A DNA stretch of 64,000 bases, from positions 1 through 64,000 of the forward strand of contig JAUIRK010000015.1 of the NCBI GenBank assembly GCA_030549495.1, read 5' to 3'. This stretch comes from Nectonema munidae. Lineage: Eukaryota > Nematomorpha > Nectonematoida > Nectonematidae. Position 1 is the first letter of the stretch; every line of letters starts with the position of its first letter. Both the position numbers and the translations under genes were made by a program. This document shows positions 10,801 to 23,321 of this stretch, one piece after another. A model generated the notes under the pieces. The model did no database searches and was not told the DNA's origin. It saw nothing but the letters and a program-made list of their open reading frames with translations.

Positions 10801-13800
10801 ATCGCGTTTTTTAACATTTAAAACACAAAATACTTTCTAATGTTTACAATTTTTTTTAAAAGGATTCCTTTCTGTTTTTTATTTTTTGATCTTAGTTGAA
10901 AAATATTTTATAAGATAAAAGTTAACTTAACATGACATAAATTTTAGCTTTTTTTTATTTAGGCATTGATTTCAAGATTCGAACAATAGAGTTAGATGGA
11001 AAGCGAATAAAACTACAGATATGGTATTTACAATACTGCATGTCCTATGCATCTCTCTTAACTTCTAATCTATTTTAATATTCAAGGGATACTGCAGGTC
11101 ATGAAAGATTTCGCACCATAACAACAGCTTATTACAGAGGAGCCATGGTACGTGCTTTCATTTAGCATGTAGGACGATGTTCTTATCATTTTTCTTTTGC
11201 TTTAGGGAATATTTTTAGTTTATGATATCACGAATCAAAAATCGTTTGATAATATAAAAAATTGGATACGAAACATAGATGAGCACACGCCATCTGGGGT
11301 GGAGCGCATGATTTTGGCTAATAAGTGTGATATGTCTGAGAAAAGAGTTGTTTCTACACAAGCAGGCCAGCAGGTAGTGATTTCTATAATAATATCCTTC
11401 TAATAACGTTCGTTAGTTTTTCATCAAAATTCATGGCAATTATAAATCAAATGAAAGATTTCTAGTTTCTGATCCAATTCTTCAATCTACTAGTCCATAT
11501 CAGTCTACTTATTGAAAAGTGTAAAGTTATTTTATTAGATGTATTCAAAATTAGTATGATACCTAATACAATTTTTAAAATATTTAAATTTAATCATTCT
11601 AAAATAATATATTTTTTATATATTACTTTTCATTTTTTATATGTTTGAAAATGGGGGTTTTGAAATTATATCAAACTTTAATTAGTATACTTATGCTTTT
11701 ATCAGATAAAAATGATAAAAAGCAACGCCTTTATCAAATTATTTATATAAATAAGTAAAATGAATGTATGGTGTGAGTGGTGATGACATTTACATGAAAT
11801 GGAGAAATTTTCTAGTATAACATATTCAACAGATGTACGAGATTGCTAGGGAAAATTTTCAATAATTCTAATAGTAGTTTGCACTACTTCTCTTTCTATA
11901 TATCATATGCAAAAACTAACACACGCCACAACACATTGTATTACATTCAATACATACGCTAATAATTGTCAACATATATTACGTTGATATGTATATTAAT
12001 AGACCTCTTTTCTGCATCTGTAATATTTCAGTATAGTTTTTTTATAATACGTTAGTTGGAATATATGTATATCAATATTATGTATCTAGAAATTAGAAGT
12101 AAATACAGCTTCCAAGCCCGAAAGGGAAGCTTTCTTAGAAAGCCGGACTAGGTAAAACGTAAACATTTTTGCAGGGAGTTTCATAGAGGGGGGTTCGGCT
12201 CCATTGTCTTCTTTTATCGAAATGCTTGAGTAGATATGATTTCAGTTATCCAGTATTTATATTCAAGATGGTTTTCTCTGTCAATGTGTATATAATATAG
12301 AGCTAGTAATATTCTGCATATGTTCTTTCTTTGATGAACGTTACGTCTCGTGTAAAATCAATCATAAGCACTAATTTTTTAATCACTTTAAACAACCCTT
12401 ACCTTTCATATTTCATTCTTTTTTCTTACTTACAGTAAAATGTAGAAAGCTTGAAAAATGTCAAAGTAATTTTTAACGTTTTTATATATTAGTTTGCAAA
12501 AGATAATATTATGCAGTAGAGACCCTTATTTTAACTATAAGTCGACTTCACATAAGTCAAATATTCATATTATTTAAAACTTTAAGAATCGATCACACTG
12601 CACTACTTTACTCAGTATCGTAAGTATCGTAGATTAAAAATAATATCAAAATAATTTTTGAAGTATGAAAATGAATCACAATTATACTTTCTAAGGAAAC
12701 GCATTTTTATAAATTGTTAATGCTGTATTTTAGGTAGAAAGATTTGCTTAAATGCATAGAGGTAATTTTGTGAATTAGGTATTTCAATTCCTTACAAAAA
12801 GTGATTGTTCATTTAACTGTTGATTTATAATTAAATTCTGTATTATTAATTTTTTTTACAAATTTCCATTTCTTCTTTTATGAGCCTTGTTTATTGATTC
12901 ATTGATATGTTTAAAGAATACTGCATTCAAAATTTGTAATTTTCAGTTAGCGGAAGAGTATGGATTGAAGTTCATGGAGTGTAGCGCTAAATCTGGGATA
13001 AATGTTGAAAGAGCTTTTCAAGTGCTGGCCTTGGATATAAAAGCCAAAGCAGATAAGAAAAACGTAAGAAATTATTTAAGTGGTTTTGTAGTGTGATATA
13101 AGTGCATGCTTTAAAATCTTATCCATGATAACGCAAAATCTGTCTTTCAATGGGTCCTCATCCTTGGCTGTTCTAAACTGGGTTTACTCTATTTTTAAAT
13201 ATTTGGATAAGAGGCAAAACATTAAACGTGTTTAAGCATTACTTTTCTTTTTGAATCTATTTTAAAATAACTTAAAGCAGACAGTTTTTTTAATGGCAAA
13301 TTAAACTACTCATTTTTAAATATTGTTCATGACAATTTCATGTTTTTCTTCTTAAAAATACTTTAAAACTTACTTATCTAAAGATCCGTATGCATTCGTT
13401 ATATCCGGTTTTTACTGGATTATATTTCAAATTTATTTTGATCTGTCAACTACATTAGATCTGATGAAGTATTATTTCTAAATCGCAAACGCTTGCCTTT
13501 AATTTTACCAGAACTAATTCACTAAAAACTGAGGTGCGGGTTATCTACGTAAACAGAATTTAGCCGAAGAAAAAAAAGTTGAAATAGAGAAGTGTGCGAA
13601 CGAAATTGGGCCAAAAGCATAAAATATACCACCAGCATATAGATTAATCTCTTGAAAACTGTTTCTTGATTTTTATTTTCAATTTTATTTTGCTCAATGT
13701 TTCTAAAGTTACAGTGCGAATTATTCACACATGCTAGTTATGTTCATATAAATAATAACCTGTAATTGGCAAGCGCGAGTGTTTACAGTATTTGCAATTC

Positions 13801-15247
13801 ATTTTTATAAGCTCTTCTTTATTCATAGATTCCACATCAATTGGAAAACTTACTAGTGTTCATCTAGGGCCAATTCTAAGTCACCCGTTTTAATTTGGGC
13901 TGATAGTTCAAGGCCACTTGAGTTAAATGACAACAATAAAGATATACTCTCAACCAGACTTGGGTTCAAATTCGTATTTGTAATTTTAGTTTTGAAATTG
14001 AAGCGTATTTGTATTTGAAAAAAAAACATTTCAAATACCTCTCTATAATTTCTTGTAAAATTGGCCTTTCTCGTTGAGTCTTGAAATCTGAAAGGCTATA
14101 CTAATATATGTGGACATTCGGAGTAGATGAACATTGAGTAGTAGTAACTTCTATTCTTTTGTTTGATAAGAATAACAATGGTAATAATCATAGTCAGGTC
14201 AATGATCAATCATGTGTTACACAGAATAAAATTTGAAAATGAGTTATCCATTAGGATCATAGTATTCTTTTGTCTTAACTGTGATAACAAAATGTATTTC
14301 CAATTGAAATACTCCTATAAAAATATTTATATTTGAGAAAGCTCAATGTATTTGACCGTAAGTCTTTTCCTAACTATATAAATGTAAAAAGGAGATCATA
14401 CAGTAATAAGTGTCTTTTTGTTGCTTCTTTAAAATTCCATCTACTTACAAGAGTATAGCTATGATATTTTTTAGTTTGTGTTGAATATAAAATTCTTTTT
14501 GAAATTTAATTTGACTCTTTAATGAATTTTTAAAATTCTCTAATCCTTTTTACTAATTGTCTCCTATATTCGTATATCACTTTATAAATATATATAAAGA
14601 GAGAAAATTTGGTAATGATTTGTTTCTATTTTCAATAGTACTATTTTGGTAAATTCATGACATTTTATGCAGAACTTAAACTTAAGTCACAGAAGCTTTT
14701 CTGGTCAATGGGTTATGAATGCGAATCTATTAAAAACCAGTTAGGAACTGAGTGATGTATCTATCCATCATCCAAGTCAACACCTTAAATAGTATTACGA
14801 TTTATAGGTTTTTGTGAACAGATTTTATTTAAATAAATTTACAAAAATTCTACCGAGATGAAAATTTTAGAAATCACAACTATTTTTTAAACTTAATATT
14901 CTGGCTTTCTTTTTATTTTGGATACCAAAGTTAAGAGATGATGAGTGAATTCGAATTTTACGTATCATGTCCTGTTTTGCATGCAACTGTACTTCACATT
15001 ATACATTAAGTTTTATATTATTTGTTCGATTTTTAGCTATTATATTTCCTCTAAAAAATAGCAGCCGTGTTATTATCTTATTTTAAACGCATCCCATAAT
15101 GTATATTTTTAGGAAGAAAATAGAAATCATCAAACTAAATTCTCCACGGCCAAAATGGAGAACGGCAGCATTTCTCATCAGCTTAGACATACAAGCCTCA
15201 ATGCAAGAAGGCGTATTCCTTTTTGGTCAAGTTGCTCCATATTATGA
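7826..15247 (+). CDS. Rab8: Rab8-type small GTPase with DTAGH switch II
   Basis: Six exons join in phase: 7826-7961, 10963-11023, 11087-11147, 11206-11373, 12947-13063 and 15113-15247, giving about 225 residues. Every intron is GT-AG. Motifs in order are the P-loop GDSGVGKT, switch [32 protein letters not shown] (guanine binding) and SAK. The body matches Rab8 ([28 protein letters not shown]). The last exon, read in its spliced frame, ends FWSSCSIL, a CAAX box expected to be geranylgeranylated. Rab8 drives exocytic traffic from the trans-Golgi network and recycling endosomes to the plasma membrane. The oddity is histidine (codon cat) where Rabs carry the catalytic glutamine of DTAGQ. In the Ras family this position is needed for GTP hydrolysis, so slow hydrolysis is inferred. 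The tail before CSIL is longer than in human Rab8a. Rab10 and Rab13 are close relatives and less likely. Confidence 0.93.
9727..9820. repeat. Two perfect 47-bp tandem copies
   Basis: The unit beginning ATTTTTCACATCC and ending AATAAAAACTG occurs twice head to tail with period 47 and no visible mismatch. It is a recent local duplication, or an assembly artefact, inside Rab8 intron 1. Confidence 0.9.
10604..10650. repeat. hAT-type terminal motif, solitary
   Basis: AGTGGTTCCCAAACTT resembles the terminal inverted repeat CAGTGGTTCCCAAACT of many hAT elements. No matching end was found nearby, so this is probably a truncated MITE. Confidence 0.35.
11374..12946. other. Rab8 intron 4
   Basis: This 1.57-kb intron has donor GTAGTG. 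A patch with more G and C at about 12110-12200 (AAGCCCGAAAGGGAAGCTTT) stands out from the AT-rich background but was not identified. No coding block was seen. Confidence 0.6.
13064..15112. other. Rab8 intron 5
   Basis: This 2.05-kb AT-rich intron separates the GTPase domain from the hypervariable tail exon. Its donor is GTAAGA after the AAC codon. Around 13955-14030 a stretch with repeated GTATTTG units (TTCGTATTTGTAATTTTAG) looks like part of a MITE. Nothing else is recognisable. Confidence 0.6.
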
Positions 15248-15375
15248 AGAGGGCGATATCAAATTGTTACAAAAAGAGATAGATAGCATTTTAACTTTTC
15301 TTGCTCAAAATGATAAATCTCTTTATAAACGTTTTTAAATTAGATTAGAATTGTTTTTAGTAAAGCAAAAAACTT

Positions 15376-15381
15376 AATAAA
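15376..15381 (+). promoter_or_regulatory. Candidate polyadenylation signal of Rab8
   Basis: AATAAA lies 129 bases after the Rab8 stop codon in an A-rich stretch. It is the first canonical hexamer downstream of the gene. Confidence 0.5.
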
Positions 15382-15598
15382 AATAAGAAAATTAAATTTT
15401 ATTTGGCAAATTATATCTGGAATGTAAATTTAGAAATAGCATTATTAAATAAAATAAATCACATTGCACATATATTATTTATAAAATGTTAAAAAGCATC
15501 TTTTATTTCAAACAATTGTATCTTCGTATCAAGCCATAAAGGTGGATCCAGGTTTCTATCAAAAAAAATAAGAGTAATATATTATTGTCTTTTAACCC

Positions 15599-16329
15599 AG
15601 AGCTGGGCAGTCCGAAAATTTCTGATTATTTGGAATTCCTATTTAAAATTGAACATTAAAATATAAAACCACGTAATAAGAATATAACTTAAAAATTATA
15701 TTTCCTTCGAGATCTTAATCTAAAATTGTGTTTTTCTGGTTATTTCCCGAAATTATACTTAAAAATTGCCTTGACTTTATACAAATAATCTCATGTTTTT
15801 TATTTTTCAAATTTCAAAAAAATAATTTTGTAGTTTAAATACTAAGAAAGAGAGTCTAATTGCTGAGCGAATTGTAGTCTATGAAAAGAGGGAAGCACAG
15901 CATTCAAATATAATAATCCTTTGAAAAGTGTCCTCAAAGACTGGAAATGGTAAAAGCAAAAAATACCACTAGTTAATAATGCCCCAGTAAATGTCAAGCT
16001 ATACAAATTTAAAGAAGACGTCTACAAAGCATTGGACGAGAAAGAGAATTGTGCTCGTAAAAGGAAATTATTTTTGGAAGAACTTATTCAGGGTTATACT
16101 GAAATCATTAGAGAAGTAGCTAGTAGAGTTATAGCCATTCCTCCAACACAGGGGAGTCTGGAAAGACTCTTCTCTTTTTTGAAGATAATCATAATTTAAA
16201 GAAAGCCGAATGACACATAGCCAGCCATTGAGATTAAAAACTTTGATTTGAAGATTTATGTGGTATATAATATTTAATATACAAGCAGGAGTCTAAGATT
16301 TAGACTTCGACTACTCAGCCCGTCCCTCG
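15599..16329 (+). mobile_element. Internally deleted hAT element with dimerisation-domain remnant
   Basis: The left end CAGAGCTGGGCAGTCCG is a typical hAT terminus. The right end, read in reverse, gives a diverged GGGCTGAGTAGTCGAA. Between them, 15978-16197 reads as the C-terminal hAT dimerisation region (EVASRVIAIPPTQGSLERLF), which ends in stops. The rest of the transposase is missing. No clean 8-bp target duplication was found, so the exact limits are approximate. Confidence 0.65.
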
Positions 16330-16891
16330 CATGACGAATAGTTCTATATACCAAAGGCACATAATACCATCTTTATACAAAGGTTATATACCATTCTTGA
16401 ATTTTTTGCAACTTAAAAAAATATATACATTATTTTTTCTTCAAAATATAATAAATACATTTTTTGAACTGTTTTTAAAATTATATACACATTATATTTA
16501 TGATTTGAATATGCTAGAGTTTTTGTCTTTAGATGGCGTTAAACGCTTATCAGAAGTTCCTATCTGATATTATTCGTACTCTTTTTATCACCATAAAACA
16601 AAATGAAATTTCTGTTTAGTGTCCACCTGAATATATTTTAATTTATCTCACCGTACGATTTTACCGATAAATACGCTTTGTATCTCTAGTCTTTTAGTGA
16701 GTTTGAGTGCACTAAAGGAAAAGTCTCAATCTATCTCAATTTTTTGTTGTAGTAACTTCCAAGAGTTAATAATATCATAAAATAACAAAAGAAATATAAA
16801 AAATATAATTTAGAATTCAAAAAAGACATGCCACCTAAAGATGACGTTGGGATGTGTGATGTGAAAAATTTATTTAAAAAACCTTACTTTT
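16330..16891. other. AT-rich spacer between hAT and piggyBac remnants
   Basis: No convincing gene is seen here. The open frame at 16331-16567 is AT-driven and shows no recognisable family. Confidence 0.5.
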
Positions 16892-18624
16892 TCAGTTGTG
16901 AAAAACAGTGAAACATTTCAAATGCAAGGCAACGTTGCATTTGATACATTTATGCTTTGCACTCTGAAGATGACAGTAAGCACATCTGTTTTTTTTCTTT
17001 ACTGACAACGAAATGACCCATTTGATCATTCTTTATTTCATCCACAATTTTTTTGTTGAAAGGTAACTTTTTTTTTTTTAATTTTGAAGTATTTGCTAAA
17101 GATTTGAAGATAGGTTTGAACCACCGTTCTAGTGAAGCAAAGAAAACTTTTTTTTGTCATCTTTATCTCTTGTTTTTTGCAGAATGTATGAGTTAAACAT
17201 AGAAAACTGAATCAAAAATATGGCCAATGGAAACCACCATTTCTTAGATCTAATGCTTGGTCGATTACAAGATAATGCATACTTTTGTAAATCCGTTCCG
17301 CCCATGCCTCTATTATAATTTATAACAGCAGCTGGAACGTTAACATAAATCATTCTTTTGTCTTTTTGACTCCAACGTTTCTTTTTTTCCAAGAGATGAA
17401 TTCCAACGCAGTTTGAACCAATTGTTACAAGACCATTATCCTTCCATCTTATAATTACTATTTCGTTTTTCTTTGACGTGCACCATGATTGGAAATCTCC
17501 TCTTTCAGCTTTCTTCATAATTCTCATAGGACAATTTCCGATACTATCAGAACAAAAAGTACCTGTCACAAAAAACTTTCTACAAGATAACTCTTCATTC
17601 TTCAAAAAGCTTCAATGATGTGAAATAGTTATCGAAATATATATGATATGTCTGATCTTTTGGAAGTCGATCCAAAAGTTCTAAAACAGTTCCAGCTCCT
17701 ACACCAAATTCTTTTATAAATGCTGCCTTCTCTATTGGAACCTTGGTAGACTTTAAAGGTGATAAGATAGCCATCAAAAGAGTTCATGCACCATACTTTG
17801 TACCCGAACCTGATGGGTTTTTGTCGCATTGTTTGTTTTATCTGGCATCCATACTTTCCAAAGTAAGGCACCATCGTTTTATCAAAATCAACTTCTTTTA
17901 CGTTTGAACGCTTTTCAGGACGAATTTTTAGCACATTTGTCCTTTGGATCTTTGATATCAGTATTATAAAAGTAAATATGTTTAAAAATTTCATAGAATC
18001 TGTTTCTAGACATTGCACTTATGATGGCTGTATTGTGCGTATCAGTCACTAGTTCTCAATACATTCTACGGCTTCTACACTTGACATAGCCACTGAGCAT
18101 AATAATTGAAAAAAAAACTTTGAGATCAGAATTTGAAAGCTTGAAGCTAAAATCTAGTTATTTCTGGGCATATTTTATACTAAAATTGCAGATTAGATCT
18201 AAAATATCATCCCAGAAAAATACTTCTGCAGCTTCAACACATGACAAAGAATCGCCAAAATTGTCTTCATAATTTTTATTCATATAACTTGTTAATAATA
18301 AATTTTTTTCAATATCTCTTTCATGCCATTTATATGTCGCTTTTTTACTACTTTGCCTTGTTGATTCAGTGAAATGGTCATCATCATTGCCATGATACAC
18401 AACTTCAGCTTCCAGTATTCTCTTAGAAAAGTTATCTATACTTTGATTTTCTTCGCAATCATCTTCTTCGGTCTCTTCATTGTCATTTGGTGGAGAAATA
18501 TATATACTTACTTCCCTTCCTTCAGCACAAATTTCTTCAGATATATCACTTGCCAATACTAATGACTCAATGCATGCTCGTTTTTTTCTTTCAAATTTCG
18601 ATAAATTTCATTTTGATTAGCCAT
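16892..18624 (-). pseudogene. piggyBac-type transposase, broken
   Basis: Minus-strand pieces follow the piggyBac order. The start MANQNEIYRNLK (18624) is followed by an acidic N-terminal part (18556-18158). Next come DKTMVPYFGKYG with KPIRFGYKVWC (about 17900-17790), HIYFDNYFTSLKLF (about 17640-17600), VNVPAAVINYNRGMGGTD (about 17350-17290) and KWWFPLAIFLIQF. A C-terminal cysteine-rich finger, CAYC...CIKC...HLKCF, ends at a stop at 16892. Catalytic aspartates can be seen in DKTM, YFDN and GGTD. At least four frame changes, two of them at A runs, separate the pieces, so the copy is inactive as written. These enzymes cut and paste at TTAA. Termini were not fixed. A TTAA beside CCCTCGCAAGACGG (reverse strand, 20086-20103) resembles a piggyBac end but cannot be tied to this copy. 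Confidence 0.85.
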
Positions 18625-20870
18625 TTAGAAACAAAACTCGGAAAGGCGCAATACAATTATCCAAAAAGAGAGTGTGAAAGAGCTTATGAATATACAAACG
18701 TAGTGAGCAATATGTGAGAGCCAATAGATGCAGGTCCCTCCCAGTGTTGCCAAAGGATGACAGCAGTGATTGATCATCAATTACTTCCGCTATTTATGAG
18801 TGAGTAACTTTATATTGCTTCAGTGAAACAATCTAATGCACCTTTTATGACATTACAATCAAAAAACTATTGTTGCATTGCATGTATATTTATCGAATAA
18901 ATTAATTTTACAAAAAGCGTGTGTGCAAAATAATTTTTTCTTCTATTTTCGGAATTTAATGTAAAGTTTAGCTATTCTTTAAAAAAGCATTACAATTAAA
19001 TTATGAGATTTAGATGAACTTGATAACGTTTCCAAAACATAAAATGAAAGATATTTTGGAAATAAAAAAAATTAGTGTGGAAAATAGTAAAATTATAGGT
19101 GTCACTTATAGGTGACGTTGAGCGTATATGGGATATTAAGATAAATATATACAACAGATCAGTTAAAGATTATTTGCTTTTTTTTAATCTGATCTATCCC
19201 ACTACTTACAATTTGCGCCCTGATGCCGCATAAAATTAATACATTGGAAGGAAAATACATTTAAAAATTAGCTGTATATTTTTTTTAATAAAGCGTGGCT
19301 AAAAAACTTTTAAAATAGAAAATTACGTTATTTGAGTAAAAATAAAAAATTAACGCCATCTACTCTAAAATTGATTTCACTTGTAAAAGGTGTGTATCTT
19401 GGTTTTTTATTGAACACATGAAATAAAATTAATATAAACAATTTTGACCTAAATATATATATATATATAACATAAAACAAGAAATTATGAACAATTTTGT
19501 ATGACTTTTACGGATAGGTCTATTACATTTTTCACATTTTCCCGTTTGGTTTGCAAGTGGATATATAAAAAGGACGAGACGAAGTTGTAGGAAGTACAGG
19601 AACTTGTTCGACTTGATAAAATCTAGTCAAATCCTTGATTACGCTGTGAGAAAGGAGATCATTGCATCTGATTTTCATACATCTCACTCAACTTTAGAGA
19701 TAGGTCTCTAAGAAAATACTTCAACTTTTACGGGATGAAGGAAATTTGTCGGGAGTATTATGCCTTTGAATTATCCAGCTATTATGGGCAGAAATATCCA
19801 AATAATTGCAAAAAAAGCAAAAACGGTCATTTTCTTAGAATGAATGTAACACGTTAAGTCTCTAAGCATTTATTACAGATATCCACAACCGACTCGAATT
19901 TTTTATAATTTGAATAGTCTTGTTCACCTTTAATTCAATTTTTAAATTTTTTTGTTGCGTGTTTATAAAAACTTCCTCTCATACTCGGCTAGTTTTAAAT
20001 CTTTTAAATGATTAGGCCTTATTATGTGAGCCATAATAAACTTACGAGTACCTCTAACATCGAACGAGCGTTAGTACTAAATCAGCCGTCTTGCGAGGGT
20101 TAAGAGAAATATTTTATCTTTAACTGTTTTATTGCTAATTGTAAACCAAGAAACACAGGAACACAAAAATGTAAAAGCTGCCAAAGATTCATACAATATG
20201 TATCTGTACTGAATGTGAAAAATTGTGATCTTTTTTTTTGTAAAAATTATGATTTTTGTCACATATATTGCATGTAAATAATTTTTCTGTCTTTTAACTA
20301 AAATGTTTTTTATGTTTAAATTTTTGCTCGAATAAAAATTTGTTATTTTTTGAAACAGTTGACAAGACAAACTAAATCTACGAGTCGGTTCCGATATAGG
20401 TCACATATTTATTTATTCGTCTAAAATGAATTAAAAAATATCAAATGACGTAAAACTCCCATCTCCGTCTTGCAAGGCATCCGTAGCATTTAATTACTTT
20501 TATGATTTCCACGTTTAAGGCAAAAAATTAGATCGATTCTAATTATTATTAAAGGGGATTTAACTTGATAGTTAGAAAAAGTGTCATAAAAATGATCTTT
20601 AAGGCTAAAAGGTTAAAGTAGGGTCAAGTATGAAAAAGAATGAGAGCTCGCAACCAACACAGATTTCATGATTGTCTAACCAAGTCGGTACTCCAATCAG
20701 CTTAAAAGAGTTTACGTTGTCCTCCCTCCCGTGAAAAAAGAGTCTAGCTTTTTAAATAAATAATATAGAAAATTGATTTTTTTTTCATATTATGCTAGTA
20801 TCATCAAACAAAATAATCAAAATAAAATTCTGTAATCAAAGAATCGAAAAATGTTCAAATCAAAAAATAT
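18625..20870. other. AT-rich intergenic sequence, decayed repeats
   Basis: This lies between the broken piggyBac gene and the foldback MITE. It contains a possible piggyBac-type terminus (20086-20103) and a TA repeat near 19450. Traces at 19570-19840 might be a decayed transposase but did not yield a family. The open frame at 20077-20370 on the minus strand is not convincing. Confidence 0.45.
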
Positions 20871-21010
20871 TTATTATTTTTAAATATTCGTTGGCTCCCC
20901 TTACTTTTAGTTTCGTATGTGCATAATTTGATAAAAATTATTAGAAACTAGTTTTATATTTCTATTGTAAATAGTAACGGGAGCCAACGATATATTTAAA
21001 AAGAATAATA
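20871..21010. repeat. Foldback MITE, about 140 bp
   Basis: Two inverted arms of about 34-37 bases flank about 70 bases of unique sequence. The left arm (20871-20904) contains TTCGTTGGCTCCCCTTAC. The right arm (20974-21010) contains GTAACGGGAGCCAACGA. The arms pair with few mismatches and could form a long hairpin. Size and structure fit a non-autonomous DNA element; the superfamily is not fixed. Confidence 0.7.
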
Positions 21011-22704
21011 ACTCCTCAGAATGAAAATATATAACGTATATACGCATGCAGCCGGAGTTGATTTGCATGATGAATGCATTTTAACGCTAAGATAAATGAT
21101 CAAAACTAAACCGTGTATACAAGACACTCCATATGTATTTATTGATCCATTGATCTGTTTTTTTGCTGTACTCAAACTTGCGAATTAGTATGGGGTGTGG
21201 AACGGGCAACAGGCCTACGATTGTTCCGTGGCGTAAGAACTTCAGAATTTCTCTTTCCTCTACGACATCATTTCTATCGAAATATAAAGGGATAAAAATG
21301 GGAAGGAAGATATAAAATGAGTTTGTATTTTAACCGTTCAACACAAAGTTTGCTGATTTGTGGGACAAGAACTTGTAAAAGTCTCATGATCGTTTGCAAA
21401 GGTAGTTTTTGCTTCCAGTGATTAACCTTAATAATATTTTAGATAAATTAGACAATTCTTTAATAATTGAAAAAGGAAGAGTAAAATTTTATTATCCTCA
21501 TTCTTGTACCCGATATTTCCCCAATATACAGTTAAATTTAGCAATGGGGATACTTTTTTAAAAATTAAATTTTACATGCAGAAAAGTGCTCAGCCCTTAA
21601 AAATGTTTTAAAAAGGAAGTAAATAATTTATATGACATGAAAAACTTTGTTTGTTTAATAAACATCTTTGAATATAACAAAAATAAAGATAGGAAATATC
21701 TCTTATTTCGATTTATTGACATGTGTTAACAACTTACATAGCTGTGTATAGTTTTGAATTAAGAATCGAATGATCAACAGATACTATTCGACTATAAATC
21801 ATCCCTTGTTAAGATTCCAAATCCAAACCTACAGGAGTAAAAATTTTGACATATGAATATTTTTCTAGAACCCTTTTTTGAGCAACAAAAAATAAGTTAT
21901 TAAGACAAACCCCCCAAAACGGTGTTCTACCCTACAGCATTATTCTTGTTAAAATTTATTGGATGCAATACGGACGACTAAAAAAATATTGTTTTAGAAG
22001 AGGTCAGCCTTAAAAAAATTTGAAGATGCACATGGAAAAATCTCAAAAAGTGCAATTTTCATTACTGTAAATAAATCATTTGGGTTTTATCATTTATCTA
22101 AAAAATCAAAAATCCATTAAAAAAAGTAAAATAACCTTTTTTTATCCTGAAACAATCACATGGTTTAGTCATTCCAGAAAACTTATCTTAACCTATTATA
22201 ATTCTACACATGTTAGAGGAAGGCTTTTTAACATTTATTTGTTTGACTAATAATAATTTTAATGAGGACTATTTGTTTGTAGTAAACTTTATGCCTTTAA
22301 AAAGGTATTTATTTTTAAATATCGTTTTTTACATCATGAAAGCTAAAGAAAAAAGAATTTTCACTACATTTTTGATAGGTTATCCATATATACCACCTGC
22401 TTTTCACATGATTCCTTGAATTATTTATTGCAAAAATAAAAGGAATTACCTCTATTTTGAGAAGGGCTTCGTGATATTTATGGTTTCTCAGTTGACAAAA
22501 AAAATATATAACGCAATGCATATTCGCTAGAAGAAAAAGTGTGTGGCTGCCAGACCTAATTACACCTTTCTTCATTTATTAAATCGTCATAAAAAGAGAA
22601 GTCCTTTGATTTCTAAAAAAAACCAAGATCATTATCGCCTTCAGCATCTTTGATATTTTTAGAGAGAATGTTTGTCCAAAACGGGAATATTCTAGAGAAG
22701 AGTA
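21011..22704. other. AT-rich intergenic sequence
   Basis: No gene or clear repeat was identified. A minus-strand frame at 22575-22315 lies just past this stretch's end; it was weighed as a possible HID1 last exon and not accepted. Confidence 0.4.
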
Positions 22705-22865
22705 ATAGTATAATGGAGACTCTGTTGAGGGCTAGTTGGTTGATGCTCACGCACAGCAACTATACGATAGTTCAAATCTCATGGTTTGTACACACAAAAT
22801 GAGGCTTCAATAGCCGAAAGCGGTCTTCCACACAGTGTACGGTTAGTGATGATGATCAAATACAA
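22705..22865 (+). repeat. tRNA-like SINE candidate
   Basis: GGGCTAGTTGGTTGATGC resembles a tRNA A box, and ATAGTTCAAATCTC about 45 bases later resembles a B box. The segment ends in a GATGATGATC run. It does not fold convincingly as a real tRNA, so a tRNA-derived SINE is more likely. Confidence 0.45.
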
Positions 22866-23321
22866 GAGAACCTATTATTTCTTGTTATAACTAACACCTT
22901 GTACGCACAATTACAATGCGTATATATTAGTACTTTAAATTGATTATCGATTTTTTTCTATTATCTTTGAAGCAAATTTTTTTTACATAAATTTCTATTT
23001 TCAACCGATTATTTAGATTTTCAATGCATAATGAGTTTTATAAATATCTAGACAGAATTTTCATTGTATTTCTTTTTAAATTATACACATATACAGTCAA
23101 CGCTGTATTATAAGGCCACCAGTTAATCAAGATTCATTGGAAAGAATTGTGGTTGGTCATTATAGACGGGTGGTCGATTAAAGCAGATTTGGCATAATTA
23201 CCTTCTTTCAATTTCTCAAATTAAACTTAAAAAAATGGGCAATTACACTGATGGTCGTAAAATATATATGATAGATGATATACATATTATTATATTATAA
23301 AATAATGTATCGAAAACAAAC
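22866..23321. other. AT-rich sequence with pogo-type terminal motif
   Basis: ACAGTCAACGCTGTATTATA (about 23093-23112) resembles the terminus of a Tigger/pogo element with a TA beside it. No partner end was found. No coding exon was recognised, although the HID1 C-terminus should lie downstream of 23322 on the minus strand. Confidence 0.4.

Larger units (their letters stand above)
7962..10962. other. Rab8 intron 1, 3.0 kb
   Basis: This long AT-rich intron has donor GTAACC and acceptor TTTATTTAG. It holds a short tandem duplication (9727-9820) and a hAT-like terminal motif near 10604. No exon-like or conserved coding block was seen in it on either strand. Confidence 0.7.

Noticed and set aside
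15099-15338. Open frame of 79 codons over the Rab8 last exon
   Set aside because: It is the wrong frame; the in-phase spliced frame gives a CAAX-ended Rab tail.
22315-22575. Minus-strand frame with MHCVIYF as HID1 C-terminal exon
   Set aside because: Only a few residues resemble the YMWGVIYL block, phase and the preceding exon are missing, and the conserved KLPLQTIMRLL region was not found nearby.
22620-22720. Reverse-strand FSLKISKMLKAIMILV as the HID1 LPLQTIMRLL exon
   Set aside because: Weak similarity, and every tested join gave a stop or a phase conflict.
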